From contig JAEETX010000001.1 in NCBI GenBank assembly GCA_016286665.1, forward strand, positions 1-64,000: a stretch of DNA of 64,000 nucleotides, in the 5' to 3' direction. Below the pieces are notes generated by a model. That model saw nothing but the letters and a program-made list of their open reading frames with translations. It was not told the DNA's origin and did no database searches. The DNA comes from Oscillospiraceae bacterium. Its GTDB lineage: Bacteria; Bacillota; Clostridia; Oscillospirales; Oscillospiraceae. Position 1 is the stretch's first letter; the number at the start of each line of letters is the position of its first letter. Both the position numbers and the translations under genes were made by a program. Below, piece after piece: positions 50,980 through 59,834 of this stretch.

Positions 50980-51007
50980 TTGCAAGATTTGCGACAGATG
51001 CTATAAT
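50980..51007 (+). promoter_or_regulatory. Promoter for tRNA-Leu
   Basis: TTGCAA - 16 bp - TATAAT. Confidence 0.7.
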
Positions 51008-51018
51008 ACACATACCGC

Positions 51019-51101
51019 GCGGGCATGATGGAATTGGCAGACATGCGAGATTTAGGTTCTCGTGGGAGACCGTCGGGGTTCAAGTCCCCGTGCCCGCACC
51101 A
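51019..51101 (+). tRNA. tRNA-Leu (anticodon TAG), CCA encoded
   Basis: Type II tRNA with long variable arm; anticodon stem CGAGA/TCTCG with loop TTTAGGT. Confidence 0.95.
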
Positions 51102-51103
51102 CC

Positions 51104-51143
51104 AAAAACGCCTCTTTTGCCGCTTGGCAAAAGAGGCGTTTTT
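51104..51143 (+). terminator. tRNA-Leu terminator
   Basis: AAAAACGCCTCTTTTGCC-GCTT-GGCAAAAGAGGCGTTTTT, 18-bp perfect arms. Confidence 0.88.
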
Positions 51144-51144
51144 G

Positions 51145-51309
51145 CATGATGTGTTCCGCTGTGCGGAACGTGATGTTTCCTTCGGAAGTGCTGTGCATTC
51201 CATGCGTGATGTGTGCCTTCTGCACGTGAGTGGAACGCATCACTGCGGCTGAACGGAGCGGCAGCACGATGCCGCAAGGCATACGATCGCTTGCGCCAAC
51301 GGCGCAAGC
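51145..51309 (+). repeat. GTGATGT-spaced mini-hairpin array (array 4)
   Basis: CATGATGT/GTGATGT/GTGCTGT/GTGATGT spacers at 51145-51212 alternating with GTTCCGC-TGT-GCGGAAC, TTCC-TTC-GGAA, GCAT-TCC-ATGC, GTGC-CTTCT-GCAC; further hairpins to GCTTGCGCC-AAC-GGCGCAAGC at 51289-51309. Confidence 0.82.
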
Positions 51310-51417
51310 ATCTGCCGAGCCTCTTTTGTCTGCCTGCCGAAGTTGACAACGTATCCGGCGCCTATCCGAAGACCGGCCCCGAAAACACTCTTTTCTTCCG
51401 AAAACTCCCGTCAGCCC

Positions 51418-51446
51418 TTGCAAAACCGCCGGAAATGCAATACAAT
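51418..51446 (+). promoter_or_regulatory. Promoter for PrsW-like gene
   Basis: TTGCAA - 17 bp - TACAAT. Confidence 0.5.
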
Positions 51447-51502
51447 AGCGAAACACAGAAGAACCGCTGCAAATGTGTTTCGCCCGAAAGGTCCTGTAAG
51501 GA

Positions 51503-52210
51503 ATGGTTTATGTTTTCTATCACCCCATCCTGATCGCCGCCGCGGTGATCCCGGCGGTGCTGCTGATGATCCGCGTCTACCGGGCGGACCGCCTGGAGCG
51601 GGAGCCCGCCGGGCTCCTGCTGGGGCTGGTGCTGCGGGGCGCTCTGGCGACGGTGATCGCCCTGGTGCTGGAAAGGCTCGGGGAGGCGGTCCTGGCCTTC
51701 TTCCTGGACGAATCCTCTCTTCTCTACCGGCTGCTGCTCTGCTTCGTGGTGGTGGCCTGCTCCGAGGAGGGGGCGAAGCTCTTCCTGCTGAAGCGGCGGA
51801 CCTGGAATTCCCCCAGCTTCGACTGCCAGTTCGACGGGGTGGTCTACGCGGTCTTCGTCTCCCTGGGCTTCGCCCTGTGGGAGAATATCGGCTATGTGGT
51901 GATGTACGGCCTGGGGACGGCCCTGGTCCGCGCCGTGACCGCCGTGCCGGGGCACGCCTGCTTCGGCGTGTTCATGGGCATGTGGTACGCCACGGCCAGG
52001 CGCTATGAAAACTGCGGCTGGCATGACAGGAGCGAAAACAGCATGTGGAAGGCCTTCCTCATCCCCACGGCCCTCCACGGCTGCTACGACACCATCGCCC
52101 TCTCGGAGGAGGAGGGCTTCGGGCTCATCTTCCTCGTTTTCGTCACCGCCATGTTCATCGCGGCCCTTGTTCTGATGAAGAAGCTCTCCCGCCGGGACAG
52201 CTATTTCTGA
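51503..52210 (+). CDS. PrsW family intramembrane metalloprotease
   Basis: 235 aa; CSEEGAKLFLLK, PGHACFGVFMGM, HGCYD. Confidence 0.88.
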   Translation: MVYVFYHPILIAAAVIPAVLLMIRVYRADRLEREPAGLLLGLVLRGALATVIALVLERLGEAVLAFFLDESSLLYRLLLCFVVVACSEEGAKLFLLKRRTWNSPSFDCQFDGVVYAVFVSLGFALWENIGYVVMYGLGTALVRAVTAVPGHACFGVFMGMWYATARRYENCGWHDRSENSMWKAFLIPTALHGCYDTIALSEEEGFGLIFLVFVTAMFIAALVLMKKLSRRDSYF

Positions 52211-52219
52211 AAAGAAAAA

Positions 52220-52252
52220 CGCCGCCGCGGCGGAAAGACCGCCGCGGCGACG
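52220..52252. terminator. Convergent terminator between prsW-like gene and tRNA-Thr
   Basis: GCCGCCGCGGCGG-AAAGA-CCGCCGCGGCGAC stem-loop. Confidence 0.65.
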
Positions 52253-52328
52253 TGGAGCTAGTGGGGAGACTCGAACTCCCGACCTGCTGATTACGAATCA
52301 GCTGCTCTACCGACTGAGCTACACTAGC
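52253..52328 (-). tRNA. tRNA-Thr (anticodon CGT), CCA encoded
   Basis: Cloverleaf on minus strand; anticodon stem GCTGA/TCAGC with loop TTCGTAA. Confidence 0.95.
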
Positions 52329-52449
52329 ATCGCAAATCATCAGCAAACGGTATATTAACAGACCGGCGAAGGAATGTCAATCCCTTTTTTCCCGCGCACA
52401 CGCCGGGGCCGGTTACAGACGTCTGCTTTCGGGCAGAGGGGAGGTTTCC

Positions 52450-53259
52450 ATGAAGGAAAAAAAGCGCATCGTCATCAAGGTGGGCACTTCCACGCTGACC
52501 CACGAATCCGGCGCGCTGAACCTGCAGCGCATCGAGCATATGGCCCGCGTGCTGGCGGACCTGCACGGCATGGGCCACGAGGTGATCCTGGTCTCCTCCG
52601 GCGCGATCGCCGTGGGCGTGGCGGAGCTGCAGATGGGCGCCCGGCCTACGGAGCTTCGCTATAAGCAGGCGGCGGCCGCCGTGGGCCAGTGCAACATCAT
52701 GCATATTTACGACAAGCTCTTTTCCGAATACACCTGCTCGGTGGCCCAGATCCTCCTGACCGGGGACGACGTGGACGATTCCATCCGGGCGGAGCACCTT
52801 TCCAACACCTTCTCCGCCCTGCTGGAGATGGGGGTCATCCCCATCGTCAACGAAAACGACTCGGTCTCCTCCGCGGAGATCGAGACGGGCCACAACAAGA
52901 TCCTGGGCGACAACGACACCCTCAGCGCCATCGTCGCCAAGCTCTGCAAAGCGGACCTGCTGGTGCTGCTCAGCGACATCGACGGGCTCTATGACGCGGA
53001 CCCCCACGCGGACCCCCACGCGAAGCTGATCCCCACGGTGACGGCGCTGACGGAGGATATCCTCCGGCTGGCGGGGGGCAGCGGCACCTGGCGGGGCACC
53101 GGCGGCATGGCGACCAAGCTGAACGCCGCCGGCATCGCCATGGCCGCGGGCGTGGAAATGGTGATCACCAACGGCTCGAGAATGGAAGATATCTACGGCA
53201 TCGTGGCGGGGCAGCCCATCGGCACCCGCTTCCTTGCCTCCGGAAACGGGAGGGAATGA
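52450..53259 (+). CDS. proB: Glutamate 5-kinase (no PUA domain)
   Basis: 269 aa; VIKVGTSTLTHESG, VSSGAIAVG, NENDSVS, TGGMATKLNAA. Confidence 0.95.
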   Translation: MKEKKRIVIKVGTSTLTHESGALNLQRIEHMARVLADLHGMGHEVILVSSGAIAVGVAELQMGARPTELRYKQAAAAVGQCNIMHIYDKLFSEYTCSVAQILLTGDDVDDSIRAEHLSNTFSALLEMGVIPIVNENDSVSSAEIETGHNKILGDNDTLSAIVAKLCKADLLVLLSDIDGLYDADPHADPHAKLIPTVTALTEDILRLAGGSGTWRGTGGMATKLNAAGIAMAAGVEMVITNGSRMEDIYGIVAGQPIGTRFLASGNGRE

Positions 53260-54506
53260 ACATGACGCTGAATGCATTGGGCGCGGCCGCGAAGGCAGCG
53301 GGAAAGGCGCTGGCCATCGCCGGCAGCGCGCAGAAGGACAAGGCGCTGGCCGCCATGGCGGACAAGCTGACGGAAGGCAGCGCGCAGTGGCTGAAGGCCA
53401 ACGAAGAAGACCTGGCTGCGGCGCGGGCTGCGGGCATGCGTCCCTCCCTGCTGGACCGCCTGACCCTGACGGAGAAACGGATCATGGGCGTCGCCGACGG
53501 CATCCGCCAGGTGATCGCCCTGCCGGACCCCATCGGCAGCGTGGACGGCATGGAGACGCGGCCCAACGGCCTCATCCTCGGCCGCCGGAGAGTACCCCTG
53601 GGGGTCATCGCCATCATCTTTGAGGCGCGGCCCAACGTGGCGGTGGACGCCGCGGCCCTCTGCCTGAAATCCGGCAACGCCTGCATCCTGCGGGGGGGCA
53701 AGGAGGCCATCCGCTCCAATATGGCGGCGGTGAAGCTGATGCGTGAGGCCCTGAAGGAGGCCGGGCTGCCGGAGGACTGCATCTGCCTCGTAGAGGATAC
53801 CAGCCGGGAGAGCGCGCGGGAACTGATGCACCTCAGCGATTATGTGGATGTGCTCATCCCCCGGGGCGGGGCGCAGCTCATCCGCACCGTGGCGAAGGAG
53901 GCCACCGTCCCCGTCATCCGCACAGGGGAGGGCGTCTGCCACGTCTACATCGACAAGGACGCGGACCTGGACATGGGGGCGAAGATCCTCTACAACGCCA
54001 AATGCTCCCGTCCCTCCGTGTGCAACGCCGCCGAGTGCGTGCTGATCCACCGGGACGTCGCGGCAGAGTTTCTCAAAAAGGCCGTTCCCCTGCTGGATCA
54101 GGACAAGGTGGAGCTGCGCTGCGACGACGCTTCCCTGGCCATTCTGGGCAGCCGCGGCGTGCCCGCCGGGGAGGAGGACTGGGACGCGGAATACGGGGAC
54201 TATATCCTGGCGGTCCGGGTGGTGGACAGCGAGGAGGAGGCCATGGCCTTCATTGAAAAGCACGGCACCGGCCACTCCGAGGCCATCGTGACCCGGGATT
54301 ATTTCGCCGCCCAGAGGTTCCTGAACGAGGTGGACGCCGCCGCCGTCTATGTCAACGCCTCCACCCGCTTCACCGACGGGGGCGAATTCGGCCTCGGGGC
54401 CGAGATCGGCATTTCCACCCAGAAGATGCACGCCCGGGGCCCCATGGGCCTCAAGGAGCTGACCAGCTGGAAATACGTGGTCTACGGCGACGGACAGATC
54501 CGGTAA
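53256..54506 (+). CDS. proA: Glutamate-5-semialdehyde dehydrogenase
   Basis: 416 aa; PLGVIAIIFEARPNVAVDAAALCLKSGNACILRGGKEA. Confidence 0.96.
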   Translation: MNMTLNALGAAAKAAGKALAIAGSAQKDKALAAMADKLTEGSAQWLKANEEDLAAARAAGMRPSLLDRLTLTEKRIMGVADGIRQVIALPDPIGSVDGMETRPNGLILGRRRVPLGVIAIIFEARPNVAVDAAALCLKSGNACILRGGKEAIRSNMAAVKLMREALKEAGLPEDCICLVEDTSRESARELMHLSDYVDVLIPRGGAQLIRTVAKEATVPVIRTGEGVCHVYIDKDADLDMGAKILYNAKCSRPSVCNAAECVLIHRDVAAEFLKKAVPLLDQDKVELRCDDASLAILGSRGVPAGEEDWDAEYGDYILAVRVVDSEEEAMAFIEKHGTGHSEAIVTRDYFAAQRFLNEVDAAAVYVNASTRFTDGGEFGLGAEIGISTQKMHARGPMGLKELTSWKYVVYGDGQIR

Positions 54507-54518
54507 GCAAACGTGAGA

Positions 54519-54558
54519 ACGCCCCCGGTGCGGTCCATGCAAACCGCACCGGGGGCGT
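54519..54558. terminator. Terminator after proA
   Basis: ACGCCCCCGGTGCGGT-CCATGCAA-ACCGCACCGGGGGCGT, 16-bp perfect arms. Confidence 0.8.
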
Positions 54559-54613
54559 ATTCTTTACATCGCGGAGAAACGGCCGCTGCGCCGGATGCCG
54601 GCAGCCAGGGCTT

Positions 54614-55900
54614 TTACGCGGGGAACATGCTGTCCCGGGTGGAGGGGGTCTTGCGCTCGTAGATGGGGAAGCGGCGGCACAGCTCCGACACCCGGTTCAG
54701 GACCTCCTTGCGGTTGGCGGCAAAATCCAGGGTGGCCTTGCAGATCAGCTCGCCCACCTCTTTCATCTCCGGCTCCTTGAAGCCGCGGCTGGTGACGGCG
54801 GGAGAACCCAACCGGAGGCCGCTGGTCTCCTTGGGCGGCCGGGGATCGGCGGGAACGGCATTCTTGTTGGCGGTGATGCGGACGCTGTCCAGCCGCGTCT
54901 CAAGCTCCTTGCCGCTGATTTCCAGCTTGCGCAGGTCCACCAGCATCAGGTGGTTGTCCGTGCCGCCGGAGACCAGCTCCAGCCCGCCGTCCTTCAGGCT
55001 CTGGGCCAGGGTGGCGGCGTTGGCGACGATCTGATGCTGATACGCCTTGAAGTCGGGCCGCAGCGCCTCCCCCAGGGCCACTGCCTTGGCGGCGATGATG
55101 TGCATGAGGGGGCCGCCCTGCACGCCGGGGAAGATGGCGCTGTCGATCTTTCTGGCGATCGTGGCGTCGTTGGTGAGGATGATGCCGCCGCGGGGGCCGC
55201 GCATGGTCTTATGGGTGGTGGTGGTGACCACGTCGGCATAGGGCACGGGAGAGGGATGCTCCCCTGCCGCCACCAGGCCGGCGATGTGGGCCATGTCCAC
55301 CATCAGATAGGCGCCCACTTCCTTGGCGATCTCGCTGAAGATGGCATAGTCGATGATCCGGGGATAGGCGGAAGCCCCGGCGATGATCATCTTCGGATGG
55401 TTGGCCAGGGCCAGGTCCCGGACCTGATCGTAGTCGATCCTGCCGGTGGCGGGGTCCAGCCCGTAGGAAACGATGTGATAATTCTTGCCGGAGAAGTTGG
55501 CGGCGCTGCCGTGGGTCAGATGGCCGCCGTTGTCCAGGCTCATGCCCATGACCGTGTCCCCCGGCTTGCAGAGGGCCAGGTACACGGCGTAGTTGGCCTG
55601 GGAGCCGGAGTGGGCCTGCACGTTGGCATAGTGGGCGTCGAAGATGATCTTGGCCCGCTCGATGCAGATATTCTCGGCCATATCCACATATTCGCAGCCG
55701 CCGTAGAAGCGGCGGCCGGGGTAACCTTCGGCGTACTTGTTGGTCAGCACGCTGCCCATGACCGCCATGACCTCCTGACTGACCAGGTTTTCCGAGGCGA
55801 TCAGCTCCAGATTGTTGCGCTGCCGGTCCAGCTCCAGGGAAAGCACCTTCGCGATTTCGGGATCATAGGCGCTGATATACTGCATGCTTTCTTCTACCAT
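54614..55900 (-). CDS. glyA: Serine hydroxymethyltransferase
   Basis: [58 protein letters not shown]; start [10 protein letters not shown] at 55900. Confidence 0.97.
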   Translation of the reverse strand: MVEESMQYISAYDPEIAKVLSLELDRQRNNLELIASENLVSQEVMAVMGSVLTNKYAEGYPGRRFYGGCEYVDMAENICIERAKIIFDAHYANVQAHSGSQANYAVYLALCKPGDTVMGMSLDNGGHLTHGSAANFSGKNYHIVSYGLDPATGRIDYDQVRDLALANHPKMIIAGASAYPRIIDYAIFSEIAKEVGAYLMVDMAHIAGLVAAGEHPSPVPYADVVTTTTHKTMRGPRGGIILTNDATIARKIDSAIFPGVQGGPLMHIIAAKAVALGEALRPDFKAYQHQIVANAATLAQSLKDGGLELVSGGTDNHLMLVDLRKLEISGKELETRLDSVRITANKNAVPADPRPPKETSGLRLGSPAVTSRGFKEPEMKEVGELICKATLDFAANRKEVLNRVSELCRRFPIYERKTPSTRDSMFPA

Positions 55901-56024
55901 GTCCGTCCTCCTGTCAGGCATAAAAACAGCCGATATGCGATCGTTTTTTTGTGATACGCGATCATAGCATAGGGAAAAGAAAAAGTCAATGGTGAACCTA
56001 TACGAAAAGCTTGCCCTATTGCCC

Positions 56025-56053
56025 TTGACATCCGTTCAAAGGAAACGTATTCT
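56025..56053 (+). promoter_or_regulatory. Promoter for signalling cassette
   Basis: TTGACA - 17 bp - TATTCT, about 45 bp upstream of the first gene. Confidence 0.6.
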
Positions 56054-56096
56054 ATTTTATGGATAAATAGCAACGCTGAAAGCTGGTGGTATCTGC

Positions 56097-56897
56097 ATGG
56101 ACCGCGTGACGATCCTCGGCGCCAGAGGGAGCGTTCCGAGGGCCGGGAGCGAATTCGCCCGGTTCGGCGGAGACACGACCTGCATCCTGGCGGAGCTGGC
56201 CGGGGAATCCCTCCTGCTGGACGCGGGGACCGGGCTGATGAACTGCCCTCTTCCCCCGGCGGCGGAAGACCGGTCCCTGAGCCTGCTGCTCTCCCATTTC
56301 CACACGGACCATCTGCTGGGTCTCGCCCTCTCTCCCCTGCTGATGGATGGGCGGAACCATCTGCATATCTATGCCGGATGCCGGGATGCCGCGGAGGCGG
56401 AGACGATCCTTGACCGCATCTTCTCCCCGCCGCTGTGGCCGGTGCGCCTGAAGGACCTGCCCGCGGAGGTGCGCTTCCGCCCGCTGCCGGAGCGGCTGCA
56501 GCTGGGGGCTTTGACGGTGGAGACCGCCCGGGGCTGCCACCCCGGCGGCGTGACCCTGATGAAGCTCAGGGGGGGCGGACATACCGTCGTCTTCATGCCG
56601 GACTGCACGGTGACCGACGAAAACCTGCCCGCTCTGGCGGAATTTGCCCGGGGCTGCGACCTGCTGCTGTGCGACGGTCAGTATTTCGACGAGGAATGGC
56701 CCCTCCGCTCCTCCTTCGGCCACAGCACCTGGAGCCGGGCCGTTCGCCTCGCCCTGGCCTCAGGGGCGGGAAAGCTGCGCATCATCCACCACGACCCCTT
56801 TCACACGGACAGCATGCTGGCCGAAGCCCAGGCGCAGCTGACCGCCCGTTATCCCGATTTCGGCTTTGCCCTGGATCAGGAGGTGATCGTCCTATGA
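56097..56897 (+). CDS. MBL-fold metallo-hydrolase (cyclic phosphate/cyclic nucleotide phosphodiesterase-like)
   Basis: 266 aa; LSHFHTDHLLG, DGQYFDEEWP..GHSTW, IIHHDP. Confidence 0.83.
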   Translation: MDRVTILGARGSVPRAGSEFARFGGDTTCILAELAGESLLLDAGTGLMNCPLPPAAEDRSLSLLLSHFHTDHLLGLALSPLLMDGRNHLHIYAGCRDAAEAETILDRIFSPPLWPVRLKDLPAEVRFRPLPERLQLGALTVETARGCHPGGVTLMKLRGGGHTVVFMPDCTVTDENLPALAEFARGCDLLLCDGQYFDEEWPLRSSFGHSTWSRAVRLALASGAGKLRIIHHDPFHTDSMLAEAQAQLTARYPDFGFALDQEVIVL

Positions 56898-58345
56898 CCC
56901 CCGAACAGATACGCCAGTTTTTGCGCATGTGCCTCTCCCTTTCCGCGGAGCGGGACAGGGAAACGCTGCTCTCCCAGATCCTGGACACGGCGATGGACCT
57001 CGCTGACTGCGACGCGGGCACCCTCTACCTTCTGGAGGACGACGGTCTGCACTTCTGCCGCATGGTGACCCGCTCCATGGGCGTTCGCCAGGGCGGCCAT
57101 GCGGACCCCATCACCCTGCCGCCCGTGCCCATGGACCCCAGCTACGTCTGCTCCTGGGTCGTGCTGCACAAGGAACCCATCAACATTTCCGACGTTCGTT
57201 CCGATACGCGCTTCAATTTCTCCGGCTCCGCCAGATACGACGAGATGACCGGCTACCGCACGAAAACCATGCTGGTGCTGCCCCTGGCGGACGACCGGGG
57301 CCAGCTGATCGGCGCGATGCAGCTCATCAACGCCCTGGATGGGGAGGGCAACACGATCTCCTTCGACAGCAGCATCGAGCTGCTGGCCATGGCCATCGCC
57401 TCGCAGGCGGCCATCAGCCTCACCAACATGCGCTATGCCGAGCAGATCACCGCCCTGCTGGATTCCCTGGTGGGGGCCCTCTCCACCGCCATCGACGAGC
57501 GAACCCCCTACAACGCCAACCACACCCGCAACATGGTGAAATACGCTTCCGCTTTTCTGGACTGGCTGGACCGGCAGGGCAGCGAATACCGCTTCGACAG
57601 CGACAAGCGGCGCACCTTCCTGCTGAGCGTCTGGCTCCACGACGTGGGCAAGCTGGTGGTGCCGCTGGAGGTCATGGACAAGGAAAGCCGCCTGGGCCCC
57701 GCGCTGGAGGATATCCGGCAGCGCTTCCGCACCATGGCCCTGCTGGACCGCATCGCCCTGCTGGAGGGAAAGCTGACGGAGGCGGAGGCGGAAGCGCTGG
57801 CAGAGGCGCGAAAGGAGGGCATGGCCCTCGTGGAAAGGCTCAACAAGGCGGGCTTTGTGACGGATGAGGACCTGGCGCAGGCGGACGCCCTGGCCGCGCG
57901 CAGCTTCACCGACGAAGAGGGAAATACCCGCCCCTGGCTCACCGACGAGGAGCACCGGGACCTCTCCATCCGCAAGGGCACCCTGACGCCGGAGGAACGG
58001 CGCATCATGGAGAGCCACGTCACCGTCACCGGCCGCATCCTGGAGCACGTCAGCTTCCCGAAAACCTATGCCCAGGTGCCCCAATGGGCCGGCGGGCACC
58101 ACGAATACCTCAACGGCAAGGGCTATCCCCGGCGCCTGACCGCGGAGGATATCCCCTGGGAGGTGCGGCTGCTGACCATTCTGGACGTATTCGACGCGCT
58201 GACCGCCCGGGACCGCCCCTACAAGGCCCCCATGCCCGTGGAGAAAGCCCTGGCGATCCTCCGCAGCATGGTGGAGGAGGGCAGCCTGGACGGCAGTATT
58301 CTTGCTCTGTTTGAAGCAAGCAGAGCGTGGGAGGAGAGCATATGA
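56894..58345 (+). CDS. GAF domain - HD-GYP-type phosphohydrolase
   Basis: N-terminal GAF; WLHDVGKL ... GGHHEYLNGKGYPRRL; ATGA overlap with both neighbouring genes. Confidence 0.85.
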   Translation: MTPEQIRQFLRMCLSLSAERDRETLLSQILDTAMDLADCDAGTLYLLEDDGLHFCRMVTRSMGVRQGGHADPITLPPVPMDPSYVCSWVVLHKEPINISDVRSDTRFNFSGSARYDEMTGYRTKTMLVLPLADDRGQLIGAMQLINALDGEGNTISFDSSIELLAMAIASQAAISLTNMRYAEQITALLDSLVGALSTAIDERTPYNANHTRNMVKYASAFLDWLDRQGSEYRFDSDKRRTFLLSVWLHDVGKLVVPLEVMDKESRLGPALEDIRQRFRTMALLDRIALLEGKLTEAEAEALAEARKEGMALVERLNKAGFVTDEDLAQADALAARSFTDEEGNTRPWLTDEEHRDLSIRKGTLTPEERRIMESHVTVTGRILEHVSFPKTYAQVPQWAGGHHEYLNGKGYPRRLTAEDIPWEVRLLTILDVFDALTARDRPYKAPMPVEKALAILRSMVEEGSLDGSILALFEASRAWEESI

Positions 58346-59787
58346 AACGATTCCTGAGCCTGATATTGACGCTGGGGCTGCTCATTACCCTGGCCGAACC
58401 CGCCTCCGCCGCGGCCGCCAGAGCCGCTGTGATGCGTCTGCAGCTGGCGGAGGGCAGCGTATCCGTTCAGGATTCCGTGGGGAACAGCCTGAGCTACGTG
58501 AAGGACATGCGGCTTTACAGCGGCTACACCGTCAGCACCGGCAGCGACAGCAGCGCCTACATCCTGCTGGACGACACCAAGGCGGTGAAGCTGGACCGGG
58601 ATACCACCGTCACCATCAGGAAATCCTGGCGGAAGCTGCAGGTCAAGCTGAAATGCGGCCAGCTCAGCTTCAACGTGACCTCGCCCCTGGAGGCCAACGA
58701 ATCCATGGAGATCCGCACTAGCTCCATGGTGCTGGGCGTGCGCGGCTCCTCCGGCGTCGTGAGTCTCCGGGAGGTGATCTTCGTCACCGGACACGGCGTG
58801 GTCCACGGCGGCGGATCGGCGCAGGCCGTCGCGGGCGGCCAGGCCTTCCGCCCGGGGGAGGGCGTCTCCCCCGCCGGCATCTTCGAGCTTCCCGCCTTCT
58901 TCCTGCGGGAAGTGCGGGATAACAGCGAGCTGCAGGACCATATCCGGCAGGAAGGGGTCTATCGGGTGGAGCAGCTGATCGCCGCGCTTCCCGCAGCCGA
59001 GGCCCGGGAGGCGGAGGAACTGGAGGCCGCCATGGCAGCCGTCGAAGCGCCCCCCGCGGCGGAATCCGTCGATCCCGCCTTCGGGAAAGCCTCCTACACC
59101 GTCACCTGGAAGGACGGCGACCGGGTGCTGAAGACCGAGCGGGTTTCGGCGGGCACGGTGCCCGCATGGAGCGGGAAAAAGCCCGTGAAGGAATCGGACG
59201 AAGCGCATGACTATGCCTTCTCCGGCTGGACGCCGGAGCCCTCCGCCGCCGACGGCGACGCGGAATATACCGCCGTCTTCAAGGCTTCCGACCGCAAATA
59301 CACCGTCACCTGGCGCAGCGACGACGGCTCCGTCATCGACACGACCTCCGTTGCCTACGGAAAGACCCCGAAGCACGACGCCCCCGTGAAGGAGGGCGCG
59401 GCGGGGGTAGTCTACGCCTTCACCGGCTGGGACAGGGACCCCGTCCCCGTCACGGGCGACGCGGAATACACCGCCGTCTTCGAGACGACCTATGATTTCG
59501 CCGTCCTCATCCCCCAGGGCACGGATAACTTCTACTATGAAGTCTTCTTCCCCACGGAGGGCAACACCCCCATCACCACCGCCAGGGAGGGAGAGGAATT
59601 CACCTTCTACCTGGGCGGCGCGCCCGGCGGGGTTTCCGTCGAGGTTCTGGTCAACGGCTATGTGCTGGGCGGGGGCCCGGTCACCTTCCACGACGACACG
59701 GAAGCCTTCGTCTGCACCTTCATCGTTCCGAAGGACCCCGTGATCGAAATACGTCCGGCCGCCGCGGATGCGCCGGCCGCCAAGTAA
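58342..59787 (+). CDS. Secreted FecR-domain protein with two InlB B-repeat-like modules
   Basis: Signal peptide; FecR-like GNSLSYVKDMRLYSGYTVSTGSDSSAYILLDDTKAVKLDRDTTVTI; repeats YTVTW...YAFSGW...DAEYTAVF. Confidence 0.8.
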   Translation: MKRFLSLILTLGLLITLAEPASAAAARAAVMRLQLAEGSVSVQDSVGNSLSYVKDMRLYSGYTVSTGSDSSAYILLDDTKAVKLDRDTTVTIRKSWRKLQVKLKCGQLSFNVTSPLEANESMEIRTSSMVLGVRGSSGVVSLREVIFVTGHGVVHGGGSAQAVAGGQAFRPGEGVSPAGIFELPAFFLREVRDNSELQDHIRQEGVYRVEQLIAALPAAEAREAEELEAAMAAVEAPPAAESVDPAFGKASYTVTWKDGDRVLKTERVSAGTVPAWSGKKPVKESDEAHDYAFSGWTPEPSAADGDAEYTAVFKASDRKYTVTWRSDDGSVIDTTSVAYGKTPKHDAPVKEGAAGVVYAFTGWDRDPVPVTGDAEYTAVFETTYDFAVLIPQGTDNFYYEVFFPTEGNTPITTAREGEEFTFYLGGAPGGVSVEVLVNGYVLGGGPVTFHDDTEAFVCTFIVPKDPVIEIRPAAADAPAAK

Positions 59788-59834
59788 GCAGCCGCCGCTG
59801 CGGCTGACGTCACTTTTTCCGCAATGGAGGCGCT

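Noticed and set aside
55901-56024. Possible glycine or other riboswitch upstream of glyA
   Set aside because: No recognisable riboswitch core; only a short near-repeat (GATATGCGATCG / GATACGCGATCA) that could be an operator but is not sufficient to call.
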